Part shown: positions 16,984 through 25,563 of the stretch, piece by piece
Numbering within the stretch: the stretch's first letter is position 1
Layout of the letters: every line of letters begins with the position of its first letter
Assembly (NCBI RefSeq): GCF_002993885.1
Contig: NZ_CM009578.1
Span: 2,083,751-2,147,750, forward strand
DNA from: Sphingopyxis lindanitolerans
Lineage (GTDB): Bacteria > Pseudomonadota > Alphaproteobacteria > Sphingomonadales > Sphingomonadaceae
Direction of reading: 5' to 3'
Length of the DNA: 64,000 nt
The notes under the pieces: generated by a model
Database searches by the model: none
Seen by the model: only the letters and a program-made list of their open reading frames with translations
Told to the model about the DNA's origin: nothing
Translations under genes and position numbers: made by a program

Positions 16984-18360
16984 ATGGTCACCTCAATTGC
17001 CAATGCCCTCGGCGCCGGATCGGGGATCGACATTCCCAAGCTGGTGAGCGACCTTGCGAGCGCTTCGCGCGATCCCAAAGTGTCGCGGATCGCGGCGCTG
17101 ACGCAGCAGAACCAGGCGCGGGTCAGTGCCGTTGCGCAGGCGCGGTCGGACCTCGAAGGCTTTGCCGATTCGCTCGAGCAGATGATCTCCGACGGATCGC
17201 TGCGCAGCACGCCGACCGTTTCCGACGACAGCGTGCTCGCGGCGACGGCGCGCGCGGGGCTTAGCGCCGACAGTTTTTCCGCCTCGATCGTCGTCGACAG
17301 CCTGGCGCGCGCACAGACCGCCTATTCGGGCATCGTCGCCGACAAGAGCGCCGCGATCGGTCTTGGCACGATGACGCTGACCGTCGGCGGCACGAACAAG
17401 ACGATCACCATCGACGCGACGACCAACAGCCTCGAAGGGCTGGCGACCGCGATCAACGCGAGCGGCGCCGGCGTCACCGCGTCGATCGTCTCCGACACCG
17501 GCGGCAGCCGCATCGTGCTGAAGGGCGCGACGGGCCAAGCCAACGCCTTCACCCTGACCGCCGACGCCGGCGCCGACCCGGCGCTCGCGGCCTTTTCCTA
17601 TGGTACGGGCGGCGGCATGGCGCTCGGCCAGTCGGCCACGAACGCGACCTTCACGATCGACGGTGTCGGCTACAGTCGCCCCACCAACAACATAGACGAC
17701 GTCATCCCCGGCATGGCGCTGACACTCAAGAAGGCCGCCCCCGGACAGCCGGTCGATATCGGGGCCAGCCGCCCGCTCGACATGATCCGCCAAACGGTCG
17801 GCGATTTCGTCTCGGTCTATAACCAGCTCAAGAAAAGCCTGTCGTCGGCCGCCAGCCTGTCGGGCATGACCAGTTCGCTACGCGCGCTCGAACGTGAGCT
17901 CAGCGATATGGTGAACAAGGTGCTGACCAGTGGCAGCGGCATCTCGCGATTGTCGGACATCGGCATCTCGTCGACCAAGGATGGGACGCTCGCGGTCGAT
18001 TCGGTCAAGCTCGAAAAGGCGCTCGCCGCCGACGCGGGCGCGGTCGAAGCGCTGTTCAGCCCGCGCCGCGACGCAACACACACCGCAACCACCGATCCAG
18101 GCATCGCCGGCATCCTCGACGCGATCCGCGACAAGGCGGTCGCGAGCGATGGCACGATCGGCCGCGTATCGAAATCGCTGGCCGACAAGAGCAGTTCGCT
18201 CGCCGACCAGCTCGAAAAGGTCGAGGAACGCGAGGCCGCCTACAAGGCGCGGCTCGAAAAACAATATAGCGCGCTCGACGTCAAGCTGAACGCATTCAAG
18301 GCAACCCAGGCCTATCTTGAGCAACAGATCAAGATGTGGACGAACCAGAACAACGACTGA
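16984..18360 (+). CDS. fliD: Flagellar filament cap protein FliD
   Basis: A 458-residue filament cap that folds incoming flagellin at the tip. The N-terminus shows the typical LGAGSGIDIPKLVSDLA. The C-terminal D0/D1 helices (about 400-455) end in LEQQIKMWTNQ. The central part has the FliD repeat features GTMTLTVGGTNKTITID and TNATFTIDGV. A sigma28 promoter precedes it; the final A of its stop begins fliS. Confidence 0.95.
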   Translation: MVTSIANALGAGSGIDIPKLVSDLASASRDPKVSRIAALTQQNQARVSAVAQARSDLEGFADSLEQMISDGSLRSTPTVSDDSVLAATARAGLSADSFSASIVVDSLARAQTAYSGIVADKSAAIGLGTMTLTVGGTNKTITIDATTNSLEGLATAINASGAGVTASIVSDTGGSRIVLKGATGQANAFTLTADAGADPALAAFSYGTGGGMALGQSATNATFTIDGVGYSRPTNNIDDVIPGMALTLKKAAPGQPVDIGASRPLDMIRQTVGDFVSVYNQLKKSLSSAASLSGMTSSLRALERELSDMVNKVLTSGSGISRLSDIGISSTKDGTLAVDSVKLEKALAADAGAVEALFSPRRDATHTATTDPGIAGILDAIRDKAVASDGTIGRVSKSLADKSSSLADQLEKVEEREAAYKARLEKQYSALDVKLNAFKATQAYLEQQIKMWTNQNND

Positions 18361-18758
18361 TGACCTCCATGGCCGCTACTCCCTCGACCGTCCGCGCGAC
18401 GGGCCTCTATCGCCGCCTGCAGCACGAAAGCCGTGCGCTTGCCGCCGACCCCGTCGAACTCGTCACCATGCTCTATGACGAGCTTGAGACGGCGGTCGGG
18501 GTGCTCGCCTCGATGGTGCGGCAGGGGCAGCGCATCTCGGCGACCGAACCCGCCCGCCGCGCGCGCACCATATTGATCGGGCTCGACACGAACCTCGACC
18601 ACGAGGCCGGCGGCGATGTCGCCACCGCGCTGTCGCGCGTCTATCGCAGCATGCGCCGCAAGCTCGACGACGCGGTCCTGGCGAACAGCGCCGAATCGCT
18701 CGACGAGTTGCTGAACGGCATTGTGACGATCAGCTCGGCCTGGCGCCAGCTGCGCTAA
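18360..18758 (+). CDS. fliS: Flagellin export chaperone FliS
   Basis: A 132-residue helical chaperone that caps the C-terminus of unassembled flagellin. The segment LVTMLYDELETAVG (about 36-49) is the FliS signature. The start at 18360 couples it to the fliD stop (TGATG); an earlier in-frame start within fliD is less likely. Cotranscribed with fliD. Confidence 0.92.
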   Translation: MTSMAATPSTVRATGLYRRLQHESRALAADPVELVTMLYDELETAVGVLASMVRQGQRISATEPARRARTILIGLDTNLDHEAGGDVATALSRVYRSMRRKLDDAVLANSAESLDELLNGIVTISSAWRQLR

Positions 18759-18768
18759 ACCGCTTTCC

Positions 18769-18851
18769 TCCAAAAGGGTTCGGCACCGGCCCCCTGTTCG
18801 AGGCCGCCGATGTGGGAACGGACGGCCGGGAAACGGGAAGCCGGTGCCGAA
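18769..18851 (-). terminator. Long-loop hairpin, likely terminator of the sigma54 activator gene
   Basis: TTCGGCACCGGC (18779-18790) pairs perfectly with 18840-18851. The 49-base interior has its own weaker stem. On the minus strand it is followed by CCCTTTT. It lies between the convergent fliS and sigma54 activator genes. A structured RNA with another role is possible. Confidence 0.45.
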
Positions 18852-18883
18852 TTCAGCGGCGCCGAAAACTGGTGGGGTAGTCG

Positions 18884-19951
18884 TCAGGCGGCCTGCTGCT
18901 GAACTCCATATTTGCGCATCTTTTCGATCAGCGTCGTCCGCTTGAGCGTCAACAGGCGCGCAGCTTCGGAGATGATCCCGTCGGCGAGATCAGGCGCATT
19001 GTGGATCTGTTCGAGCTCGATCGTCTCGATCTCGCGCTTGAGGTCGATCGGGCGGCCGGGCGCGGGCATTTTCGCGACATGCGCGGCCGCCAGATGATCG
19101 TCATCGTCGGCGGGCACCGCGGCCGGGCCGCTCGTGAAAGCCGGACGCGGCGCCAGCACCGCAGTGGGGTTCAGCAGGATCGCGACATCCTCCGCGCCGA
19201 GCGTTTCGCCGCTATGGAGCACGCTCGCGCGCTCGACGAAGTTGCGAAGTTCGCGGACGTTGCCGGGCCAGGCATGCTGCATCAGGACGGCGATCGCGCC
19301 TTCGTCATAGCGACATTTGGCGTCGGCGGGCATCTTGCGCTGGAAATGGCGGATCAGTGCCGGAATGTCCTCGACGCGGGCGGCGAGGCTCGGCACCTGG
19401 ATGACGACGACGCCGAGGCGGAAGAACAGGTCTTCGCGGAATTTGCCGTCGGCGATCGCGTCTCCCAGATCCTGGTGCGTCGCGGAGATCAGGCGGATGT
19501 CGACCGAGCGGACATCGCTGCTGCCGACGCGAACGATCGTCCGTTCCTCGAGCACGCGGAGCAGCTTGACCTGCATATCGAACCGCATGTCGCCGATTTC
19601 GTCGAGAAACAAAGTGCCGCCGTTGCTCGCCTCGAAATGGCCGATGCGGCGGGCGTGGGCGCCGGTGAAGCTGCCCTTTTCATGGCCGAAGAGTTCGGAT
19701 TCGATGAGATCGCTGGGGATGGCGCCGCAGTTGATCGCGGTAAAGGCCTTGTCCGACCGCACGCCTTCGTCGTGGACGGCGCGGGCGACCAGTTCCTTGC
19801 CCGAGCCCGACGGGCCGCAGAGCAGCACCGACGCATTCGAGCGGGCGACCCGTCGAATCATTTCGCGCAGCCGCTGGATCGCCGGGCTGTGCCCGATGAT
19901 CAGCGCCTCGAGCGCCGATGGCGCTGCCCCCTTATTCTGCCCCACAGTCAT
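18884..19951 (-). CDS. FleQ/FlbD-type sigma54-dependent flagellar activator
   Basis: A 355-residue enhancer-binding protein. The AAA+ domain (about 20-260) has Walker A GPSGSGKE, the sigma54-contact loop as GSFTGA (family usually GAFTGA) and Walker B GGTLFLDEIGD. The C-terminal Fis-type helix-turn-helix ends EAARLLTLKRTTLIEKMRKYG, the FleQ-type ending. There is no N-terminal receiver domain. The start at 19951 follows GGAGACGAAA; the open frame continues to 20032 without a better site. It most likely drives the four sigma54 promoters in this locus. Paired palindromes lie upstream at 20065-20130. Confidence 0.9.
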   Translation of the reverse strand: MTVGQNKGAAPSALEALIIGHSPAIQRLREMIRRVARSNASVLLCGPSGSGKELVARAVHDEGVRSDKAFTAINCGAIPSDLIESELFGHEKGSFTGAHARRIGHFEASNGGTLFLDEIGDMRFDMQVKLLRVLEERTIVRVGSSDVRSVDIRLISATHQDLGDAIADGKFREDLFFRLGVVVIQVPSLAARVEDIPALIRHFQRKMPADAKCRYDEGAIAVLMQHAWPGNVRELRNFVERASVLHSGETLGAEDVAILLNPTAVLAPRPAFTSGPAAVPADDDDHLAAAHVAKMPAPGRPIDLKREIETIELEQIHNAPDLADGIISEAARLLTLKRTTLIEKMRKYGVQQQAA

Positions 19952-20064
19952 TTTCGTCTCCACCGCGCCCCCCATTCGGCGCTTCCGATGCCGATAGAGA
20001 TTGATGAAAATGGTAAACGAAAGATTATCCAATCAGCCACAACCCTTTGAAAACGAAGAGTTAT

Positions 20065-20130
20065 TGCCAAATTGGCAGCAATGATAGCAGAAACACGCTG
20101 TTAACGTTTTTGGACGTTGCCAAATTGGCA
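20065..20130. promoter_or_regulatory. Pair of identical 13-bp palindromes upstream of the sigma54 activator
   Basis: TGCCAAATTGGCA occurs at 20065-20077 and again at 20118-20130. The centres are 53 bases apart, about five helical turns, so a bound protein would face the same side. The sites lie in the 179-bp gap between motB and the activator start. Autoregulation by the activator is the simplest guess; the binding protein is unknown. Confidence 0.6.
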
Positions 20131-20988
20131 CTAATTCCCAGTCTCGATCCGCCACCCGAGGGTGATCGAGATGCGCCGGTTGCGCGGGTCGAATCGATCG
20201 GCGGGGTTGTAGGGCTCGCGGTCGGCGACCCCTTCAATCCGCGCATAGCGATCCCCGTTAACGCCCCGATACTGGAGAAAGTTCCGAACCACCTCGGCGC
20301 GATCGACCGACAGGCGCCAATTGTTCATCCCGGTCTTCGCCGACCAGGGCGCGGCGTCGGTATGTCCGCGGATCATCAGCCGGTTCGGCGTTTCGGCGAT
20401 CGGCTTCGCAATCTCGCTGAACAGCTTCGCCCCCGCCGGCGTCAGTTGGCTGGTGCCGAGGACGAACATCGAATAGTCGGCATCGTCGACGACGTCGATC
20501 CGCATTCCCTCGGTCGTGACGGTGAAGCGCAGGTTGCGCGCGAGCCGCTTGAGGTCGCCCCTCTTCTGAACGCGCTCCATCATCGATTTCGCGACCTGCG
20601 CGAATTTTTCCTTCTCGCGCTCGCGGCCGGCGGCTTCTTTCGGTCCCCCGACGGCGTCCTTGGGAATGGTGAGCGACCGCGTCCCGGTCTGCCCCGCGCG
20701 GTGCGGATAATTGTCGGCGGCGACGATCGAATCACCGCCAAACAGGCTGGCGCCGCCGGCGCTCTCCTGCTTGGTGCGGACAATCGTCGGCGCGAAATAG
20801 TCGGCGAGCGCCTTGCGCTGCTTTTCGGTCGTCGCGCCGAGCAGCCACATCAGAAGGAAGAAGGCCATCATCGCGGTCACGAAGTCGGCATAGGCGACCT
20901 TCCACGCCCCACCGTGGTGGCCGCCATGCGCTTGCTCGATCACCTTCTTGACGATGATCGGCCGCACCAGGTTGGGACGCGCAGCCAT
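20131..20988 (-). CDS. motB: Flagellar stator protein MotB
   Basis: A 285-residue inner-membrane protein with one N-terminal helix containing the proton-binding aspartate (AYADFVTAMMAFFLLMWLLG, about residues 33-52). Its C-terminal OmpA-like peptidoglycan-binding domain (about 155-280) has LMIRGHTDAAPW and NNWRLSVDRAEVVRNFL. It anchors the stator to the wall. The helix looks like the proton-driven type. Overlaps motA by 1 base. Confidence 0.97.
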   Translation of the reverse strand: MAARPNLVRPIIVKKVIEQAHGGHHGGAWKVAYADFVTAMMAFFLLMWLLGATTEKQRKALADYFAPTIVRTKQESAGGASLFGGDSIVAADNYPHRAGQTGTRSLTIPKDAVGGPKEAAGREREKEKFAQVAKSMMERVQKRGDLKRLARNLRFTVTTEGMRIDVVDDADYSMFVLGTSQLTPAGAKLFSEIAKPIAETPNRLMIRGHTDAAPWSAKTGMNNWRLSVDRAEVVRNFLQYRGVNGDRYARIEGVADREPYNPADRFDPRNRRISITLGWRIETGN

Positions 20989-21851
20989 CAGCGGCCTCGC
21001 ATCCCGTCAAAGACCTCGGCGAAGCTCGGCTGGTTGCCATGGTCGACCCCCGAACGTGCCGCCTCGATCACCAGCGGCTGCGGATGGCCGTGAAGCGAGG
21101 CGATGATCAGTTGCTTCACCGTGTGATAGATGGCGGTGTCGCTTTCGATCACCGTCTTTGCGCGCGTCGCGAACGGCCCGACGAGGCCATAGGCGAGCAG
21201 CACGCCAAGGAAGGTCCCAACGAGCGCCGAGCCGATCATCGCCCCCAGAATCTCGGGCGGCTTGTCGATCGAGCCCATCGTCTTGACGACGCCGAGCACC
21301 GCAGCGACGATGCCGAGCGCGGGAAGCGCGTCGGCCAGGCTCTGCAACCCCTCGGCGGGCTTCAGGGCGTGGTGGCGGTGGTTTTTCAGGGCATTGTCCA
21401 TGACGTCCTCGACGGCGTGGGGATCGAGCGTTCCCGACGAGACGACGACGAGCCGCAGCGTATCGCAGATCAGGTGGACGAGCGTGTCGTCCTTCAGGAG
21501 CGTGGGATATTGCTGAAATATCGGCGAGCTTTTCGGCTCCTCGATATGCGGTTCAACCGCGACCGGTCCCTCGGTCCGCATCATCTTCATCAGCGTCGAG
21601 ACGAGCAGGATGCAGTCGAGATAATCCTGTTTCTTGTAGGCCGGCCCCTTGAACACCTTGCCCAGGCCGCCCGCGAGCGCCTTTAGGTCGGCGCCCGAAT
21701 TGCCGATGATCAGCGAGCCGATCGCGGCGCCGCCGATGATCAGCATTTCATGCGGCAGGGCGTGGAGAACGGGGGTGAGATTGCCGCCGGTAAACGCAAA
21801 TCCCCCGAACACCAGCAGGATCAGAACGACGATGCCGATTACGGGAAACAT
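20988..21851 (-). CDS. motA: Flagellar stator protein MotA
   Basis: A 287-residue protein with four membrane segments and a large cytoplasmic loop that touches FliG. The typical GIVAAVLGVVKTMGSIDKPPE (about 167-187) and LGAMIGSALVGTFLGVLLAYG regions are present. The start at 21851 gives the family N-terminus MFPVIGIVVLI; the frame extends to 21878. A sigma28 promoter lies at 21921-21947. Forms an operon with motB. Confidence 0.96.
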   Translation of the reverse strand: MFPVIGIVVLILLVFGGFAFTGGNLTPVLHALPHEMLIIGGAAIGSLIIGNSGADLKALAGGLGKVFKGPAYKKQDYLDCILLVSTLMKMMRTEGPVAVEPHIEEPKSSPIFQQYPTLLKDDTLVHLICDTLRLVVVSSGTLDPHAVEDVMDNALKNHRHHALKPAEGLQSLADALPALGIVAAVLGVVKTMGSIDKPPEILGAMIGSALVGTFLGVLLAYGLVGPFATRAKTVIESDTAIYHTVKQLIIASLHGHPQPLVIEAARSGVDHGNQPSFAEVFDGMRGR

Positions 21852-21920
21852 GCGCAGGCAACTCCATTCGGGCGCCAATCCGATATCGGGGCCCCGGAAA
21901 CGTGAAGGACGTCATCATGC

Positions 21921-21947
21921 TTAACGGCAGCACGCCGCCAAAGTTGA
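21921..21947 (-). promoter_or_regulatory. Sigma28 (FliA) promoter for motA-motB
   Basis: On the minus strand TCAA, 15 bases, GCCGTTAA (21928-21921). Complete match to the local FliA consensus, in the gap between flgL and motA. Confidence 0.75.
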
Positions 21948-21952
21948 GCGCC

Positions 21953-22783
21953 TCAGGTCAAAAGATCGAACAAAGTCTGCCGGTTGATCTTGGCAAAGGC
22001 CGCTTGCGCCGCCCCGAGCGTCAGATCCTGGGCGTTGAGCTGCGCGATCGCGGTCTCGAGATCGGTCTCCTCGATCGACTGGCGCTCGTCGGCGACCTCG
22101 ATGCCGCGCGCCGACAATCCCTCGCCGATCCGTTCGAGCCGGCCGGCCGAAAGGCCGAGCGCCGCATTCTGGTCGGCGACATGCGCGATCGCGGCGGTGA
22201 CGCCGGTCAGCGCGGCGTCGATGCCGGGCTTGTCGCCCGCCGCGATCGCGGTCGCCGCGTCGCGCAGGCCGGTCGATAGCGAATTGCCCCCGACGACGAA
22301 GGCGGTCGCCGCCGACGGCACCGGCGCAAAGCTGACGTCCGAATCGAAGCGGGTGACGCGGGCGGCGCCAGCGGCGAACAGCGGTTCGCCATTCGCGTCG
22401 CGCGTCGCCGCGAGACCGTCAATCTCGTCGGCGATCGCACTCAGTTCGGCCGCGATCGTCGCGCGGTCGGTCGGGCTCATCGTCCCGTTCGCCGCCGACA
22501 GCGTCAATTCATTGGCGCGCGCGAGCAGGTCGCTCGTCGATTTGAGCAGGCCGTCGGCCTGCGCGACCTGCGCCTGCGCCGATTTGATATTCGTCTGCCA
22601 GCTCGCCATGCTCGCCTGCGTCGTGCCGATCGTCAGGATGCGGCGCGCGGCGACGGGATCGTCGGACATGCGCTGCATGCGAAGCCCGGTCGAAATCTGG
22701 ATCTGCGTGCGCTCGAGCGCGTCGGCGAGCCTGGACTGGCGCCCGATCTCGCGCGTCATGCGATTGCCTACGGCGTTAATCAT
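21953..22783 (-). CDS. flgL: Flagellar hook-filament junction protein FlgL
   Basis: A 276-residue hook-associated protein 3 linking FlgK to the filament. The flagellin-like N-terminal helices are visible (RTQIQISTGLRMQRMSDDP). The C-terminal helix runs ETDLETAIAQLNAQDLTLGAAQAAFAKI, given here by its position (about 240-267). Last gene of the flgB-flgL group, 13 bases after flgK. Confidence 0.93.
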   Translation of the reverse strand: MINAVGNRMTREIGRQSRLADALERTQIQISTGLRMQRMSDDPVAARRILTIGTTQASMASWQTNIKSAQAQVAQADGLLKSTSDLLARANELTLSAANGTMSPTDRATIAAELSAIADEIDGLAATRDANGEPLFAAGAARVTRFDSDVSFAPVPSAATAFVVGGNSLSTGLRDAATAIAAGDKPGIDAALTGVTAAIAHVADQNAALGLSAGRLERIGEGLSARGIEVADERQSIEETDLETAIAQLNAQDLTLGAAQAAFAKINRQTLFDLLT

Positions 22784-22796
22784 CTCTCCGGCCTTC

Positions 22797-24122
22797 CTAC
22801 AGCGAGCTCAGCAGCGTCTGCATCGTTTCGCGCGCGACCTGAATCGTGCGCGCCGCCGCCGAATAGGCCTGCTGAAAACGCAGCAATTCGGCGGCTTCAT
22901 TGTCGAGATTCACCTCGCTCACCGAACCGCGCGCGGCGGCGGCGGCATCGGCGCGCGTCGTCGCGGCGGCATCCTGCGCGCGCGCCGAGGCGGTCGCCTG
23001 CGCCTGCGTCGCCAGATGGCCCGACCATGTCGCCTCGGGATCGTTCGCGCCGCGCATCGCGCCGAGCGTCAGCATATTGCCGTTCGTGCTCGCCCCGTCG
23101 GCGGCGGCGACCTGACTCGCCGTCAGCGGCGTCGCGGTCAACGTCGCGGCGCTGGTGCCGGTGAAGAGCGGCTGGCCGGCATTGCCATCGGCATCGACGC
23201 CCGCCTGATGCGCCGCGTTGAGCTGGCCCGCGAACTGCGTCGCCATCGTGTCGAGCCCGGCGCGCTGGTCGGCGATATGGTTCGCCGCTTCGGCAAAGCC
23301 GGCGAGCGAACCCGTTGCATTGGGAAAAGGCGCGCCGCCGATGGTATAGGCGATGCGGCCGTCGGCGGCCGTGGTCATCGCGATCGGCGTCACGACGCCG
23401 CCGCCGACGAGCAGGTCACCGCTGCCGGTCGCGCGCAACGTCGCCGCGCCATGCGCATCGAGAGTCGCGCTGACCCCCGCCTGCGACGACAATTGATCGA
23501 GCAGGCGGTCGCGCTCGTCCATCAGCGCCGCCTGGTTGGTCGACCCGTCGCGCGCCTTGCGCAGCCCGACGTTGATCTGTTCGAGCGCGTCCAAATTGGT
23601 GTTGAACTGTGACACCTCGGCCGTGCCCGCGGACGATACGCCGTCGGACAGGCTCGACAGGCGGTTCGCGGCGGTCTGGAAGCCCGCGGCGATATCGCTC
23701 GCGGCTTGCAGGAACTGCGCGCGCAGCGTCGGGTTCGACGGGTCGGCGGTCAATTGGTCGGCGGTCGTGTAGAGCCTGGTCAGCGCGGTCTTGAGGCCGT
23801 TGCTATCGTCGCTGAGCGCGCCTTCGACGCGGTTCATCCAGTCGAGCTTCGCCGCCGCGCGGTCCGAATCGCCCGACGAAAGGCGCGCGTCGTTGATCAG
23901 CCACTGATCGACCGAACGCACGACGCCCCTGACATCGACCCCGCCCGGCGTCACGCTGCCGCGATAGAGCACCATGTTGCTGCCCGCGGGCACTTCGGCA
24001 AGGTCGAGCCGGCGCCGCGCATAGCCCGGCGTCTGGGCGTTGGCGATATTGTCGCCGACGGTCGACAGCGCCTTCGAATAGGCGCGCAGCCCTGTATAGC
24101 CGATGCTGAGAAGGTCGCTCAC
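22797..24122 (-). CDS. flgK: Flagellar hook-filament junction protein FlgK
   Basis: A 441-residue hook-associated protein 1. The N-terminal motif (GDNIANAQTPGYARRR, about 23-38) and C-terminal helix (NLDNEAAELLRFQQAYSAAARTI) are classical. At 441 residues it is about 100 shorter than the enterobacterial protein, suggesting loss of the outer domain. Its ATG overlaps the flgJ stop. Confidence 0.95.
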   Translation of the reverse strand: MSDLLSIGYTGLRAYSKALSTVGDNIANAQTPGYARRRLDLAEVPAGSNMVLYRGSVTPGGVDVRGVVRSVDQWLINDARLSSGDSDRAAAKLDWMNRVEGALSDDSNGLKTALTRLYTTADQLTADPSNPTLRAQFLQAASDIAAGFQTAANRLSSLSDGVSSAGTAEVSQFNTNLDALEQINVGLRKARDGSTNQAALMDERDRLLDQLSSQAGVSATLDAHGAATLRATGSGDLLVGGGVVTPIAMTTAADGRIAYTIGGAPFPNATGSLAGFAEAANHIADQRAGLDTMATQFAGQLNAAHQAGVDADGNAGQPLFTGTSAATLTATPLTASQVAAADGASTNGNMLTLGAMRGANDPEATWSGHLATQAQATASARAQDAAATTRADAAAAARGSVSEVNLDNEAAELLRFQQAYSAAARTIQVARETMQTLLSSL

Positions 24123-24442
24123 TGAACCCCTCCCCCTCCGCTCGCGGCGCGGCCGCGCAGCTGCGCCTCGACCATGTCGGCGATGCCGAACTGGCGGAGC
24201 GCGGCCATCGAATCCGCGGTCTTGGCGTCGGCCATCTCGCGGAAGTTGTCGGTCGCGCTCGACCCGAAAATATCGTCGCCCAGCTTTGCCTGCCGCATCG
24301 AGGCCATCAACTGGCGCAGGATCACCGCCTCGAAAGCCTCGGCCGCCTTGCGCAGGCCGCCGTCGCCGCCGCCGGCGGCTGCGGGCGTCGGGGTGGAAGC
24401 CCGGACAGGAGGGATCGAAGAAAGGGAGATGGGCGTCGTCAT
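24119..24442 (-). CDS. flgJ: Single-domain rod-assembly protein FlgJ
   Basis: A 107-residue FlgJ N-terminal (rod-binding) domain: LRKAAEAFEAVILRQLMASMRQ and ADAKTADSMAALRQFGIADM are diagnostic. The muramidase domain of enterobacterial FlgJ is absent, as is usual in alphaproteobacteria. Cell-wall opening is probably done by the separate transglycosylase at 31665. Overlaps flgI and flgK by 4 bases each. Confidence 0.9.
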   Translation of the reverse strand: MTTPISLSSIPPVRASTPTPAAAGGGDGGLRKAAEAFEAVILRQLMASMRQAKLGDDIFGSSATDNFREMADAKTADSMAALRQFGIADMVEAQLRGRAASGGGGVQ

Positions 24443-25548
24443 ATGATCACCAATTCCGCTGTCAGCGCGCCGGCCTGGCTCAGCGCTTCGAGGATGGCGA
24501 CAAGGTCGCCGGGGGGAACGCCCATGCGATTGATCGCATCGACGAGTTCGGAAAGCGACGCGGTGGGTTTCACCATCATCATCGGGCGATATTCCTGGTC
24601 GACGCCGATGTCGCTCGACTGTTCGACCGCGGTTTCGCCGCGGCTGAACGGCGCGGGCTGCACCACCATCGGCGATTCCTTGATCGAGACGGTCAGCTTG
24701 CCCTGCGACACGGCCGCGGTGCCGACGCGGACCGCGCCGTTGATGACGACCGTGCCGGTGCGCGCGTTGACGATGACCCGCGCCGGCGGTTCGGAGCGGA
24801 CGACGGCGAGATTTTCGATCCGCGACATCAGCCGCATCCGTTCGTCGCCGCCGCCGCCCGCGCGAATCGCGATGCTGGCGCCGTCGATCATCGTCGCCGA
24901 GCCGGGAAGCGCCTGGTTGATCGCGTCGGCGACGCGCTTGGCGTTGGTCGCATCGAACTGGTGGAGGTTGAAGGTCAGCTGGTCGCTGGTGGCAAAGCCG
25001 GTATCGACCGCGCGTTCGACCGTCGCGCCGCCGGCAATCCGGCCGCTCGACGGGACATTGACCGTCAACTTCGACCCGTCGGCGGCGTCGACGCCCAGAC
25101 CGCCGATGACGAGGTTGCCCTGCACCATCGCGTAAATCTGTCCGTCGGCGCCATAGAGCGGCGCGAGCACCAGCGTGCCGCCGCGCAGGCTTTTCGCTTT
25201 GCCGATCGCCGAGACAGTGACGTCAAGGCGCTGGCCGGGCTTGGCAAAGGGCGGCAGTTCGGCGGTGATCATCACCGCCGCGGCATTTTTGAGCGCCGGA
25301 TTGACCCCCGCCGGGAGCGTGAGCCCAAAGCGCGACACCGCGCCCTTCATCCCCAGCGTCGAATAATCGAGGCTGTCGTCGCCCGTCCCCGCGAGGCCGA
25401 CGACGATACCATAGCCGGTGAGCTGGTTCGCGCGCAGGCCCTGGAACTGGCCCATGTCCTTGATCCGTTCGGCATGCGCCGGTGCGGCGACGACGAGGCT
25501 CGCCAGGAACAGGGCGATCAGGGTGATGAGGGTCGGACGTTGGGTCAC
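24439..25548 (-). CDS. flgI: Flagellar P-ring protein FlgI
   Basis: A 369-residue periplasmic P-ring subunit with a signal peptide (residues 1-27, ending APAHA). Conserved stretches include RANQLTGYGIVVGLAGTGDD and, near the end, SLSELVDAINRMGVPPGDLVAIL. It starts with GTG. Forms the rod bushing in the peptidoglycan layer with the help of FlgA. Confidence 0.97.
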   Translation of the reverse strand: MTQRPTLITLIALFLASLVVAAPAHAERIKDMGQFQGLRANQLTGYGIVVGLAGTGDDSLDYSTLGMKGAVSRFGLTLPAGVNPALKNAAAVMITAELPPFAKPGQRLDVTVSAIGKAKSLRGGTLVLAPLYGADGQIYAMVQGNLVIGGLGVDAADGSKLTVNVPSSGRIAGGATVERAVDTGFATSDQLTFNLHQFDATNAKRVADAINQALPGSATMIDGASIAIRAGGGGDERMRLMSRIENLAVVRSEPPARVIVNARTGTVVINGAVRVGTAAVSQGKLTVSIKESPMVVQPAPFSRGETAVEQSSDIGVDQEYRPMMMVKPTASLSELVDAINRMGVPPGDLVAILEALSQAGALTAELVII

Positions 25549-25563
25549 TTGTCTGTCCTCTTT

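Noticed and set aside
20117..20135. Sigma54 promoter beginning TTGGCACTAATT
   Set aside because: The -24-like TTGGCAC is part of the palindrome, and no GC follows at the required 10-base spacing.
20230..20262. Sigma28-like boxes inside motB (TCAA ... CCCCGTTAA)
   Set aside because: Inside a coding region, on the wrong strand for motB, and without a gene to drive; treated as chance.
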